64,000 bases of DNA from Alphaproteobacteria bacterium AO1-B (GTDB lineage Bacteria > Pseudomonadota > Alphaproteobacteria > Rhizobiales > Stappiaceae): NCBI GenBank assembly GCA_001890945.1, contig MLAX01000003.1:62001-126000 (forward strand), in the 5' to 3' direction. Position 1 is the stretch's first letter, and each line of letters opens with the position of its first letter. The notes beneath the pieces are model-generated. The model was not told the DNA's origin, ran no database searches, and saw nothing but the letters and a program-made list of their open reading frames with translations. Positions 24,916 through 34,213 of this stretch are shown here, one piece after another. The position numbers and the translations under genes are program-made.

Positions 24916-25026
24916 TCAGTTGGTCGGGAACGTGGTCAGAGATGCAGCGATCCGCGGATTGCTGGTGTCGATAGCCGGTTTCCACTGGTAGTTCCGGCGA
25001 CGCTTCTGAAAAAGTGTCTTGAACAT
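24916..25026 (-). CDS. Candidate 36-residue small protein upstream of the cuckoo RNA
   Basis: Short ORF with a good ribosome-binding site (AAAGGA, 7 bases before ATG 25026). The product begins MFKTLFQKRRRNYQWKP and ends TTFPTN; it is basic at the N-terminus, without membrane helix or signal peptide. In Rhodobacter the cuckoo RNAs are cotranscribed with the small protein CcaF1 (DUF1127); this ORF holds the same position, but I do not see a clear DUF1127 match, so the analogy is positional only. Confidence 0.5.
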   Translation of the reverse strand: MFKTLFQKRRRNYQWKPAIDTSNPRIAASLTTFPTN

Positions 25027-25200
25027 AACGCTGTCCTTTGAGTTGTCGGGGGCGGGCAATCGGCTGCCCTAATCGTCATCAATCTGCCTCTTATATAGGC
25101 GTGTGGTGCACAAAGGAGGAGCGTTATTCCTTCGGGGCTGCCCTGCAAGGATTGCATGGGTTAATGAAGCGTTCCCAAAGGCTTGCAAAATGCAGACAAA

Positions 25201-25241
25201 GGCAGGACGACGGTTGTTGCGCGTCGTCCTGCCAATTTTTT
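25201..25241. terminator. Strong hairpin between GHQ reductase gene and small RNA locus
   Basis: Perfect 12-bp stem GGCAGGACGACG / CGTCGTCCTGCC with a 9-base loop. On the plus strand it is followed by AATTTTTT. On the minus strand it lies 37 bp after the stop of the reductase gene but only TTT follows. It probably ends the reductase transcript, while the better T-tract faces plus-strand transcription, for which no gene is visible. Confidence 0.7.
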
Positions 25242-25269
25242 AGTAAATGTTCGTTGAGCTGATCTTCAG

Positions 25270-26244
25270 TTAAGCTGCCGCCTTGAACCGGTCCCTGTCA
25301 TGCGGTGCCAGGAAATTGAGATCCGGCCCAACCGGTACAATCCGGTGCGGGTTGATCGTTTCGTGCGAGCCGAAATAGTGCTGTTTGATGGTCGCCATAT
25401 CGACCGTCTCGGCAACGCCTGGATGCTGATAGAGTTCTCGCAAGTAATTGAAGAGGTTGGGGTAATCGGCAATCCGGCGGATGTTGCACTTGAAATGCGT
25501 CACGTAAACCGGGTCAAAGCGCACAAGCGTTGTAAACAGTCGCCAATCGGCTTCAGTCAAGACCTCACCTGCAAGATAGCGTTGCTTTGAGAGGCGGGCC
25601 TCGAGATCGTCCAGCGTTTCGAAAAGCGCTGTAACTGCTTCCTCGTATGCCTCTTGTGTAGTGGCAAAGCCGGACTTGTAAACGCCGTTGTTCACGGTGT
25701 GATAGATGCGCTCATTGACCGCGTCGACCTCAGCGCGCAGGGCTTGCGGATAATAGTCGATCGTTGAACCGGTCAGGTGATCGAATTCGGTGTTGAACAT
25801 CCGAATGATTTCCGCCGACTCGTTGCTGACAATTGTCTTTTGCTGCTTGTCCCAAAGGATCGGCACTGTGGCCCGGCCTGAATAGGTCGGATCTGCCTTG
25901 ACGTAGACCTGCCACGCGTAGTTCGCGCCAGTGAGCGGCTCTGCTTCCCCAAACTCCCAACCGTTTTCCAGCATGAGCGGCTGGACGGCGGAAACGGAAA
26001 TGTAGTCGTTCAGGCCTTTCAGGGTCCGGAAGATCAAGGTCCGGTGCGCCCATGGGCAGGCATAGGAGACAAACAGATGATACCGTCCAGCGTCGGCTTT
26101 GAAACCGCCGTCGCCCGTTGGGCCGGGGCTCCCGTCTTTCGTGATGAAATTCCGGAATGCGGCGTCCTTGCGCACGAACCGCCCGCCTGTTGATTTGGTG
26201 TCATACCACTGATCGTGCCACACGCCGTCGACGAGCGTTCCCAT
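25270..26244 (-). CDS. Glutathionyl-hydroquinone reductase (Xi-class GST)
   Basis: 324-residue enzyme that removes glutathione from glutathionyl-hydroquinones. Thioredoxin-like domain with the catalytic Cys63 in FVSYACPWAHRTLI; VPILWDKQQKTIVSNESAEIIRMFN supplies the cis-proline and glutathione-gamma-glutamyl site; helical domain with YLAGEVLTEADWRLFTTLVRFDPVYVTHFKCN and IKQHYFGSHETINPHRIVPVGP, the C-terminal family hallmark. ATG 26244 follows AAGGAG by 6 bases; an earlier in-frame start at 26295 is less likely. Single gene. Close to YqjG/PcpF. Confidence 0.92.
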   Translation of the reverse strand: MGTLVDGVWHDQWYDTKSTGGRFVRKDAAFRNFITKDGSPGPTGDGGFKADAGRYHLFVSYACPWAHRTLIFRTLKGLNDYISVSAVQPLMLENGWEFGEAEPLTGANYAWQVYVKADPTYSGRATVPILWDKQQKTIVSNESAEIIRMFNTEFDHLTGSTIDYYPQALRAEVDAVNERIYHTVNNGVYKSGFATTQEAYEEAVTALFETLDDLEARLSKQRYLAGEVLTEADWRLFTTLVRFDPVYVTHFKCNIRRIADYPNLFNYLRELYQHPGVAETVDMATIKQHYFGSHETINPHRIVPVGPDLNFLAPHDRDRFKAAA

Positions 26245-26622
26245 ACCGGTCTCCTTGGAGTTTGTTCTGCGATATAGGTTGTGCCGTGATGGCAAATTTC
26301 AATCAACTGAATGGACTGTCCCTGTCTGGTGAACAATTGGATCCTCGCAAAAACGTGGTCTTTCCCGTCAAAAAGTTCTGGACCGGCAGGAGCCATGCGT
26401 GGTACGCGCTAGCTTCTGTTTGAAACCGCACGCAGATTCCACCTGCGCAGCGCGTAAGGAACTTCGGGATTGATGAGCACAGGTCACATGCTCCGACGAC
26501 GAACCAGCCGACGAGGAAACTCTCGTCTGCACCGTCGCGGCTGACCTATTCCCGATAACTCCGACAAACAGGGATACCGGCAGGCGCGCAATCGCCACAT
26601 TTTGCCAGCTGGAACCAATCCC
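26245..26622. other. Divergent gap between GHQ reductase and GNAT genes
   Basis: 378 bp. A 44-codon plus-strand frame (26289-26423) is open but its ribosome-binding site is poor and its product unremarkable. A GATTC site occurs at 26434. No terminator, repeat or riboswitch was recognised. Confidence 0.4.
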
Positions 26623-27120
26623 ATGAAACAGACCTCTTGGGTCATTCGTCTTGAAGACGCCACCGACGACACCGCTATTGAAGACCTGCAAGCAGAAGCT
26701 TTCGGGCCTGGCCGGTTTGCACGGACCGCTTTTAGGATCCGTGAGAACGTCCCCCACAGGCAAGATCTTGCCTTTGTCGGCCTGTCCGGATCCAGGATTG
26801 CAGGGTCTGTCCGTTTGAGCCCCATCACGATCGGTGAGACCGACGCGTTGTTGTTAGGGCCATTGACGGTCTCTCCGGATTTCAAGAACCGCGGTTTAGG
26901 CAAGGCGCTGATGTGGACAGCCCTTGAGGCTGCAAAGGCGGCCGGAGACGAATACGTGTTGCTGGTTGGGGATGCGCCTTATTACAGCCCGTTTGGCTTT
27001 GAACAGGTGCCTTTCGGCAGCATTACCTTACCTGGCCCGGTCGACCCGCAAAGGCTCTTGATTGCACGCTTGCAGGATGGGGCGCTGCCGACCGGCGCAG
27101 TTCAGGGCAAGGCTGCATAG
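26623..27120 (+). CDS. GNAT-family N-acetyltransferase, YhbS-like
   Basis: 165-residue acetyltransferase. RTAFRIRENVPHRQDLAFVG, then SGSRIAGSVRLSPITIGETDALLLGPLTVSPDFKNRGLGKALM (acetyl-CoA loop N-R-G-L-G-K) and LLVGDAPYYSPFGFEQVPFG are characteristic of the YhbS group. ATG 26623 is chosen over an in-frame start at 26602, which lacks a signal. The substrate is unknown; converges on the MoxR operon end. Confidence 0.85.
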   Translation: MKQTSWVIRLEDATDDTAIEDLQAEAFGPGRFARTAFRIRENVPHRQDLAFVGLSGSRIAGSVRLSPITIGETDALLLGPLTVSPDFKNRGLGKALMWTALEAAKAAGDEYVLLVGDAPYYSPFGFEQVPFGSITLPGPVDPQRLLIARLQDGALPTGAVQGKAA

Positions 27121-27219
27121 AGCACGTCGCGAATAAGCATCATCTCTCAACGTGCTCAAAGCAGTAATTGTTGACGCATTCCCGGCCGGGAAACCTGTGT
27201 CGATTTGCTCAGAAACGCT

Positions 27220-29295
27220 CTAGCGGCCTTCCCGGTACCAGGTTGCCGAGACGGCGCCCAGAAGGATGGCGAGACCAAGCAGTCCGATGAGGAGCGGGAA
27301 CCGGTCGACACCATTCAACAGGCTGGCTTCGGTTTGTTTGAGGCCGATCCAGCCGTTGCCTTCGTAACTTGCCGACTGGCGCATGGAGATGACGCGCGGG
27401 AGATCTATATCACCGCCGACATCCCTTAGCCGTTGGACAGCTCCGCCTGTCGCATCGGTCACGGGTGACAGCACTTCGGTATCAGAGAGAACGTTGGTGT
27501 ACTCCCTCGGGTTTTGCGGACCAACGTGAATAAGGGCATTCATCTCACCATCTGTGACGGAGAAGAGGCCAGTTTCCGTCACGGGGGAGGAGCCGCGCCA
27601 CAGGCCAGGCTCTTGTTCTGTCATGGTGAGGTCAACGCTGTCGCCTGTGGGCGAAACGACGGTCACCTCATTGACCGTTTCCCCGAGTGTTTGCCGTTCG
27701 ACAATCAGTTCAGGGCCGCGCAAAGATACATTGAGTGCTTCTTCTTCGAGATCCGGTTCCTGCATCAGCCAATGGGCAAGGCGCCTCAGCAGTGGGACAT
27801 GCGGGCCGCCGCCCTCAAAACCGCGCGCCCACAGCCAAACATGATCTGAGAGCAACATAGCAACGCGGCCTTCGCCTTCCCGGTTCAGAACCAGAAGCGG
27901 CGTTTCGCTTGGACCGGACATCAATGTCTGGCCGCCGTCCAACTCGGTATCAACCACCCGAAACCAGCGGCTCCACCCTGGAGGATCTTGTTCGGCGCCC
28001 GGCAAGCCCCGGGTCACAGGATGCCGCTCGCCGAGGTTGGCAAGGGTCGCGTAAAAAGGCTCTTCCAAAATGGCTCCGGTTGGACGGGCCGGAAGAATGG
28101 GGGCAAGCGGCGTTCTGTAAAGACTGCCGCCTTCTGCGTAATCAGGTCCGCCAGCCAACAGGACGGCGCCGCCGTCGCGCACGTACCGCGTGATGTTGTC
28201 GAAATAGAGCATCGGCAACACACCGCGCCGGACATAGCGGTCGAAGATGATCAGATCGAACTCATCGATCTTGACCGAAAACAGCTCCCGGGTCGGAAAA
28301 GCGATCAGAGACAGCTGGTTGATCGGTGTGCCGTCCTGCTTTTCAGGCGGGCGCAAAATGGTGAAATGAACGAGATCAACGGATGCATCGGATTTCAGAA
28401 GGTTCCGCCAGGTGCGTTCTCCAGCATGCGGAGAACCGGACACGAGCAGCACCCTCAGGTTCTCGCGGATGCCGTCCACGGTGACGACAGCCCGATTGTT
28501 CAACGTCGTCAGTTCGCCGGGCAGGGCCTCTGCCTCGATTTCGAAGATGTTGTCGCCGCCATGGGCGATCTCTACCGGGATGTCGATCTTCTCCCCGGTC
28601 CGCGCGGTGCGCAGGGTTACGACATCACCGTCCCGTTTGATTGTCAGGTTCACCTGATCTCCGGGGCCGGTTCCCAATCCTTGATCGACAACAGTGAGGC
28701 TGATGGTCTGTTCAGAACCGACAAGGCCAAAGCGCGGAGCCGTATCCAGAACGATCCGGCGGTCGCGTTCATCCGCAGTCCCAGTGATGAGTCCGTGAAC
28801 AGGGGCATCGAAGCCGAGCGCTTCTGCGTTTTCCGGGATATCGTGGATCTGTCCGTCGGTGATGATGATTGCACCACCAACCCTTTCAGGCGGAACATCG
28901 GCAAGCCCGTTTGCGAGGGTCTGGAAGACTTCCGTCCCGTCTCCGGATCCTGAGTTTCGGGCTTCGAGCAGCCGGAGGTCAAACCCCTCCAGCTCTGCAA
29001 TGCGTGACTGAATTTCCTCAGCCGCGGCAGTTGTTGTTTCTTCTCGGTCCGCAAGCCGTTGGCTTTGGCTCTTATCGACCACAAGCGCCACGACGCTGGA
29101 CAAGGGTTCTCTGTCTTCGCGTTCTACGGCAGGGTTGGCGAGCGCAAGCACGAGCAACGCCATCGCCAGGGCCCGCAGCACCCAACCACGCAAATTAATG
29201 ATGCCGAGAAGGACCGCAACCACGATAGCAATCGCGCCGGCGGATATCAGCACCCATTGCGGAACGAGCGGGTCGAATGAAATAGACCAGTCCAT
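27220..29295 (-). CDS. Large membrane protein of the MoxR/DUF58 operon (glutamine amidotransferase-like)
   Basis: 691 residues. Two N-terminal membrane helices (~16-36 and 39-59) enclose WVLRALAMALLVLALANPAV; a VWA-like stretch follows (VVALVVDKSQSQRL, GGAIIITDGQIHDIP), then an Ig-like domain and a class I amidotransferase-like fold (LRVLLVSGSPHAGERTWRNLL, LIIFDRYV, GGAVLLAGGPDY). A final helix lies near 665-685. No catalytic Cys-His-Glu triad can be assigned, so it is probably non-enzymatic. AGGAGG lies directly before ATG 29295. Fourth gene of the operon, 8 bp after the 939-residue gene. These operons are linked to chaperone-like maturation of partner proteins in other bacteria. Confidence 0.78.
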   Translation of the reverse strand: MDWSISFDPLVPQWVLISAGAIAIVVAVLLGIINLRGWVLRALAMALLVLALANPAVEREDREPLSSVVALVVDKSQSQRLADREETTTAAAEEIQSRIAELEGFDLRLLEARNSGSGDGTEVFQTLANGLADVPPERVGGAIIITDGQIHDIPENAEALGFDAPVHGLITGTADERDRRIVLDTAPRFGLVGSEQTISLTVVDQGLGTGPGDQVNLTIKRDGDVVTLRTARTGEKIDIPVEIAHGGDNIFEIEAEALPGELTTLNNRAVVTVDGIRENLRVLLVSGSPHAGERTWRNLLKSDASVDLVHFTILRPPEKQDGTPINQLSLIAFPTRELFSVKIDEFDLIIFDRYVRRGVLPMLYFDNITRYVRDGGAVLLAGGPDYAEGGSLYRTPLAPILPARPTGAILEEPFYATLANLGERHPVTRGLPGAEQDPPGWSRWFRVVDTELDGGQTLMSGPSETPLLVLNREGEGRVAMLLSDHVWLWARGFEGGGPHVPLLRRLAHWLMQEPDLEEEALNVSLRGPELIVERQTLGETVNEVTVVSPTGDSVDLTMTEQEPGLWRGSSPVTETGLFSVTDGEMNALIHVGPQNPREYTNVLSDTEVLSPVTDATGGAVQRLRDVGGDIDLPRVISMRQSASYEGNGWIGLKQTEASLLNGVDRFPLLIGLLGLAILLGAVSATWYREGR

Positions 29296-29303
29296 CAAAC
29301 CTC

Positions 29304-32123
29304 CTATTGCCCGAGCCGTTCCAGCAGCGCCGGAATATGGACCTGGTCAGCCTTGTAGTTTCCAGTGAGGCTGTACATCACGATATTAACGCCCGAACGG
29401 AAGGCATAGTCCCGCTGGATCGGGTTGTTTGGCACTGTCGGGAACATGAACTCGCCCGTCGGCGTGATCGCCCAAGCCGATGCGAAATCATTCCCCGTAA
29501 TCATCAGCGGAGAAACGCCATCTCCCGCCCGAACCGGGCGATCACCGCGGGCAGTCGCTTCATCAAGGCTTTCCACCCACAACGGGCTGGTGGAATAACG
29601 GCCCGGGAATGTGTCGAGCAGATAGAAAGCCTTCGTGAGCACGTGATCCGGCGGGACAGGTTCCAATGGAGGAACGTCGAGATCCTCAAGGATCTCACGC
29701 AGTTTCAGAGTTGCTGGTGTCGATCCGAAACCGGTTGTCGACGCGTTGATATGATCCCGTGTGTCGAACAGGATCGTACCGCCGTTGCGCATGAACGTGT
29801 CGATCCGGGCGATCGTCTGGTCACTCGGTTTGTCAGCTGAGGGATCTATCGGCCAGTAAAGCAGCGAGTAGAAGGCCAGCTCGTCACGCGCAATGTCGAT
29901 AGCGACTGGAGCGCCGGGTTCCAGCGCGGTGCGTTCTGACAAAAACTGCGTCAGGCCGGCAAGACCGGCGGCACTTGCATCATCAACCTCTGGGACACCT
30001 GTCAGAACATAGGCCAAACGGGTTTCGAGGGTGGATTCCAATGCTCTCAAGTCATCAGACGAAGACTGCGCATATGCATCTGGAACACCAGCCGTGCTGA
30101 GGAGTGCTGTTGCCAACGCTGCTGCACCGATGACACTTGCCATTCGGGTCTTCAGGCGCAGACGGTTCAGGCCGCCCGCAAGAACAAACACGGCAATGGC
30201 GTCCGCAATGATCAGCAAAAAGGCCAAAGTGAAGAATATCGCTCTCAAGTCCAGTGGATCCGTCGCGGGATAAGGCGCTGTTTCCGCGTCAGGTCCTAGC
30301 GCCTCGATGTTGAGGGGTTGCAGTGTATTCTCAGCGCGCATCAGATTGAGGGCCCGGAAACCATCTTCGCTGCCATAAAGACCCGGCGGGGTGCGGCGGC
30401 TGGCAGCGGCTTCCCGGAAATTCGCTGCGCTCACCGGTGTGACATCGACAGGGGGCGCACCGAAGCGGCCATAGCCGTCGAGTAACCGCAGAGGCGGCAG
30501 AACGCTGCGGGCCGGTTGGCCGTCCTCGGCTGTCTCTGACGCTTGAGCCACATTGGAGACTGACAAAATGCGCCGCAACATGTTCAGGAAAACGCCGGAG
30601 AGAGGAAGATTTGACCAGGAGGAATCCGCAGTTACATGGAACAAAACAATACTTCCGTCGCCAGATTGCGCTGCGGTGACCAACGGTGTGCCGTCTTCCA
30701 GCATTGCCCAGGTGCGTTTCGGCAGGTCCGATGTTGGTTCTGCGAGAACCTGTCGGTTCACCGTCACCTCAGCAGGGACCTTCAAACCAGAAAAGGGAGA
30801 GGCATCCGGAAAGGGCGCCAAATGCTGAGGTTGTTTCCAGGAGAGTGATCCGCCGAGCGACCGGTCTCCAGATCTGAGGCGGACAGGGATCAGCTCGTCC
30901 GTGCCGCCTGCCGTTCTGGGGCCAGCAAACCGGACAAGAGTCCCGCCGCTTTGGACCCACTCGCCAAGTTCGATCGCCGTGGTGTCTGGCAGCCTCCCAA
31001 CATCCGCAAGGATCAGCACTGAAATTCCCTGGTCGATCAGTGATGGCACTGCCGCTGCAATATCGCTGTCCCGCGGCCGGCGGATGTCGGAAAACGGAGC
31101 GAGCGCCCTTTCTAGATAATAGAGAGGTGAGAGAAGCGGCTGATCAAGGTCTCCGGATTGTCCAGAGATCAGCCCGACGGTCCGCCGGCGCCAGCTGTCG
31201 TCTACAAGTTGCACGGCTCCGGCCGCCTGTTCTCCGGCGATTTCGACTCGGGCGATATCGTTTCGGAGTTCGCTTGGGAGCTCGAACCGGGCTTCGGTCT
31301 CAACATCACCGCTGGCAAACGTCGCCGTCGATTCCGCAAGCACCAGGCCTTTCAGATCGAGAGCCCGCACATTGACAACCGATGTCGTGTTCTCAGGGTG
31401 ACGGACCACATCGACGCTCAGCGCTTCGGTGTCGTTGGCTAGACCTTTGAGTCCAAGCGGTGTTTGAAGTCCGGTCAGCACGGTCACCGGGACGCCTTCA
31501 GTCAGGGACGCCAGAGTTTCCAGAAACGCATCATTGGTGGCGGTACCATCTGAAAGCCATACGACCGCACCTGGAGGTGTATCCTGTGCGGCCTTTCTGA
31601 GGCCAATGCCCAGTTCACTGCGTAGAGGCGCGTAGGGGCGTGGTTCGAGCGCACGCAGAGTTTCAAGTGCTGCCGCCGGGCTTTCGGGAGCAAAGCTTTG
31701 GTTCGGACCTTCCGCGGTGGCGGCAAACATCACCGGCTGTCCGTTTTGCTCTGCCTCGGTCAAAATGTTCTCAGCGGTTCGAACCTGATCCTGCCAAGAG
31801 GTCGCTGAGGTCCAGCCGTTGTCGATCAGGAGCCACATGACGCCGTCCCGGCTTGCAACTGGTTCCTGCGCGCGCCAGACTGGCCCGGCAAGCGCAAAAA
31901 TCAGGATTGCCGCCAAGAGCAACCGCAGCAGGGTCAGCCACCATGGGCTGCGCTGCGGTGTTTCGTCGTGCTCATCAATGTCCAGCAATAGCCGGGTGGG
32001 CGGAAACGCGATCTGTTGCGGCCGTGGGGGCGTCAAGCGCAACAACCACCAAATCACGGGCAGCAGAGCCAGTGCAGTCAAAACCCACGGCGCGGTAAAG
32101 GTCAGTGGTAAGCTGGCAAACAC
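29304..32123 (-). CDS. DUF4159/BatA-domain membrane protein
   Basis: 939 residues. The N-terminus is BatA-like: a membrane helix (LTALALLPVIWWLLRLTPP), a second one near 65-85 and an extracytoplasmic VWA-like region (GVMWLLIDNGWTSATSW). A central amidotransferase-like portion (VLILADVGRLPD) is followed by two more helices around 650-720, the second resembling a signal sequence (AALATALLSTAGVPDAYA). The C-terminal DUF4159 domain reads ARDELAFYSLLYWPID and GGTILFDTRD. It looks like a fusion of a BatA-type protein with a DUF4159 protein. Three bases after the DUF58 gene. Confidence 0.82.
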   Translation of the reverse strand: MFASLPLTFTAPWVLTALALLPVIWWLLRLTPPRPQQIAFPPTRLLLDIDEHDETPQRSPWWLTLLRLLLAAILIFALAGPVWRAQEPVASRDGVMWLLIDNGWTSATSWQDQVRTAENILTEAEQNGQPVMFAATAEGPNQSFAPESPAAALETLRALEPRPYAPLRSELGIGLRKAAQDTPPGAVVWLSDGTATNDAFLETLASLTEGVPVTVLTGLQTPLGLKGLANDTEALSVDVVRHPENTTSVVNVRALDLKGLVLAESTATFASGDVETEARFELPSELRNDIARVEIAGEQAAGAVQLVDDSWRRRTVGLISGQSGDLDQPLLSPLYYLERALAPFSDIRRPRDSDIAAAVPSLIDQGISVLILADVGRLPDTTAIELGEWVQSGGTLVRFAGPRTAGGTDELIPVRLRSGDRSLGGSLSWKQPQHLAPFPDASPFSGLKVPAEVTVNRQVLAEPTSDLPKRTWAMLEDGTPLVTAAQSGDGSIVLFHVTADSSWSNLPLSGVFLNMLRRILSVSNVAQASETAEDGQPARSVLPPLRLLDGYGRFGAPPVDVTPVSAANFREAAASRRTPPGLYGSEDGFRALNLMRAENTLQPLNIEALGPDAETAPYPATDPLDLRAIFFTLAFLLIIADAIAVFVLAGGLNRLRLKTRMASVIGAAALATALLSTAGVPDAYAQSSSDDLRALESTLETRLAYVLTGVPEVDDASAAGLAGLTQFLSERTALEPGAPVAIDIARDELAFYSLLYWPIDPSADKPSDQTIARIDTFMRNGGTILFDTRDHINASTTGFGSTPATLKLREILEDLDVPPLEPVPPDHVLTKAFYLLDTFPGRYSTSPLWVESLDEATARGDRPVRAGDGVSPLMITGNDFASAWAITPTGEFMFPTVPNNPIQRDYAFRSGVNIVMYSLTGNYKADQVHIPALLERLGQ

Positions 32124-32126
32124 GGA

Positions 32127-33050
32127 TCAGGCGCCCCCCCGCGGCATTGTATCGAGGTTGCCAGAAAGCGCGCTATGGAGGACCAGCAATGGCTCGGCGG
32201 CTGAATGGTCTGTGTGATGCAAGACGTATGTCCACCCCGCGCGGCGCGCCATGTCTCGGATTTCCGCGCGATGCGCCTCGAGCCGTCTGTGGTATTCCTC
32301 CCGCCATGTTTCGGCGCGGCCTGCAGTTAAGCGGATGCCAGCTTCCGGGTCGTTGAATTCAACCCGTCCGTCGAATGGAAAGGTCTCTTCGATCGGGTCC
32401 AGAACCTGCACGATATGTCCGCGAGCACCTGTCCCGGCGACTTGAGCTATCCAGGCCGCTATGTCCTGAAGTGGATCCAGGAAATCGGAGACCAGAACAA
32501 CATCTGCAAAACGCTTGACCGAAGTTGGGTCAGGCAAGGCGACCGGTTTAGACAAGTGTGTCAACGCATCCGCAAGACGTTCTGCGGCCCGCCGGTCCGA
32601 GAATGGCCGTGTGACCCCGGTCAATCCAATGCGTTCACCGGTCTCCGCGAGCATGTCCGCCAGCGCCAGCATAAGGATCAGTGCCCGATCCCGTTTGGTC
32701 ACCTGAGACAGTCTGGATTGAAAGTCCATGGAGGAGGACAGGTCCGCCCAGAGCCAAACAGTGTGCGCTGCTTCCCATTCCCGTTCCCGGACATAGAGAT
32801 GGTCGTCCCGCGCAGACCGGCGCCAGTCAATACGTTTGGCTGGCTCTCCCATGTTGAAGGGGCGGAACTGCCAGAAACTTTCGCCGGGTCCGGCTCTCCG
32901 CCGGCCATGCCATCCAGCAATGATGGAACTTGCCACATGGCTTGCTTCGACGAGAAGGTCAGGGAGCGCGTCGGCGACAGACCGGGCGTCACCGATGATG
33001 TTCGGCCAGTTTTCCTGGTCCAGTTTCACACTCTCCGTTGATGATGCCAT
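32127..33050 (-). CDS. DUF58 domain-containing protein
   Basis: 307-residue cytoplasmic protein. The DUF58 core is EPAKRIDWRRSARDDHLYVREREWE followed by VWLWADLSSSMDF, which resembles a VWA MIDAS (DxSxS). DUF58 proteins are obligate partners of MoxR AAA+ ATPases in operons of this type and probably serve as adaptors. 35 bp after moxR and 3 bp before the 939-residue gene. Confidence 0.9.
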   Translation of the reverse strand: MASSTESVKLDQENWPNIIGDARSVADALPDLLVEASHVASSIIAGWHGRRRAGPGESFWQFRPFNMGEPAKRIDWRRSARDDHLYVREREWEAAHTVWLWADLSSSMDFQSRLSQVTKRDRALILMLALADMLAETGERIGLTGVTRPFSDRRAAERLADALTHLSKPVALPDPTSVKRFADVVLVSDFLDPLQDIAAWIAQVAGTGARGHIVQVLDPIEETFPFDGRVEFNDPEAGIRLTAGRAETWREEYHRRLEAHRAEIRDMARRAGWTYVLHHTDHSAAEPLLVLHSALSGNLDTMPRGGA

Positions 33051-33085
33051 GATGTCGGGCGGCTCCCTCGCGATGGAAATTTGCG

Positions 33086-34105
33086 TTATGCGATTGTTTC
33101 TTTCACCCTCTGAATGACATCCCTCACGGTATGTCCATCTGCCCGGGCTGCGAAGGTAAGCGCCATCCGATGCTGCAGGATTGGTTCTGCCAGAGCCAGA
33201 ACATCGTCAACTGAAGGTGCCAGCCGGCCATCAACGAGCGCGCGGGCCCGGACGGTCAACATCAGGGCCTGGCTAGCGCGGGGGCCCGGTCCCCAAGCAA
33301 TCAGCTTTGTGAGATCGGAATTTTCGTCCGAGCCGCCCGGTCGGGCCGAGCGGACAAGCTTCAAGATGCTTTCAACTACTGATTCACCCACCGGCATGCG
33401 GCGGACGAGTTGCTGGAATTCCATGAGTTCCGGAGCAGTGATCGCGCTATGTGCCGTGGTCTGCTCTGCTCCGGTTGTTTCAAGGAGAATGCGGCGCTCG
33501 GCTTCCAGATCCGGGTAATGCACATCAATCTGCATCAAGAACCGGTCGAGCTGGGCCTCCGGCAAAGGATATGTGCCTTCTTGTTCCAAGGGGTTTTGGG
33601 TCGCAAGAACATGAAACGGGCGCGGGAGATCATGCGGATGACCCGCAACCGTGACGTGATACTCCTGCATCGCCTGAAGGAGGGCAGATTGGGTTCGCGG
33701 GCTGGCGCGGTTGATTTCGTCGGCCATCAGCAACTGTGAGAAGACCGGGCCAGGAATAAATCTGAAAGATCGTCCGCCGCTGGTATCTTGTTCCATGACT
33801 TCTGCGCCAAGGATATCTGAAGGCATCAGGTCTGGCGTGAATTGGATCCGCCGTGCATCCAGTCCCAGAACTGTTCCGAGCGTTTCGACCAGTTTGGTTT
33901 TCGCAAGACCCGGCACACCGACAAGCAGCCCATGTCCGCCGGCGAGGATCGTCACAAGTGTTTGTTCAACAACGTTCTCCTGGCCGAAGATTATCTTTGC
34001 GATATCGGCCTTGACTTCTGAAATGCGTTCAACGGCCCGTTCGGCGCTTTCAGCAACAGCAGCGAGATCTTCTTCAGAAGGATTTGCGGGAGAAACGACG
34101 CTCAT
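33086..34105 (-). CDS. MoxR-family AAA+ ATPase
   Basis: 339-residue chaperone-like ATPase. Walker A GVPGLAKTKLVE, Walker B LLMADEINRASPRTQSALLQAMQE, sensor 1 VLATQNPLEQEGTYPLPEAQLDRFLM and sensor 2 GPGPRASQALMLTVRARA are all present. MoxR proteins act with VWA/DUF58 partners to mature enzymes or cell-envelope complexes. First gene of the four-gene minus-strand operon; its promoter lies in the 275-bp gap shared with the DUF1285 gene. Confidence 0.93.
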   Translation of the reverse strand: MSVVSPANPSEEDLAAVAESAERAVERISEVKADIAKIIFGQENVVEQTLVTILAGGHGLLVGVPGLAKTKLVETLGTVLGLDARRIQFTPDLMPSDILGAEVMEQDTSGGRSFRFIPGPVFSQLLMADEINRASPRTQSALLQAMQEYHVTVAGHPHDLPRPFHVLATQNPLEQEGTYPLPEAQLDRFLMQIDVHYPDLEAERRILLETTGAEQTTAHSAITAPELMEFQQLVRRMPVGESVVESILKLVRSARPGGSDENSDLTKLIAWGPGPRASQALMLTVRARALVDGRLAPSVDDVLALAEPILQHRMALTFAARADGHTVRDVIQRVKETIA

Positions 34106-34213
34106 TGATCACCTGTCCTGTTGCTTATCTTGCTGATGCCTGCCGGGTAGCTCGGTGGGCGGCCAAATTTTTTCCGTTAACCCAGTCTGACACCATATAA
34201 TTCAGTAGATAAG

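Noticed and set aside
24936..25157. 73-codon minus-strand ORF
   Set aside because: Different frame from the 36-codon ORF, weaker start, no conserved-looking features.
26289..26423. 44-codon plus-strand ORF before the GNAT gene
   Set aside because: Poor ribosome-binding site and no supporting context; cannot be told from chance.
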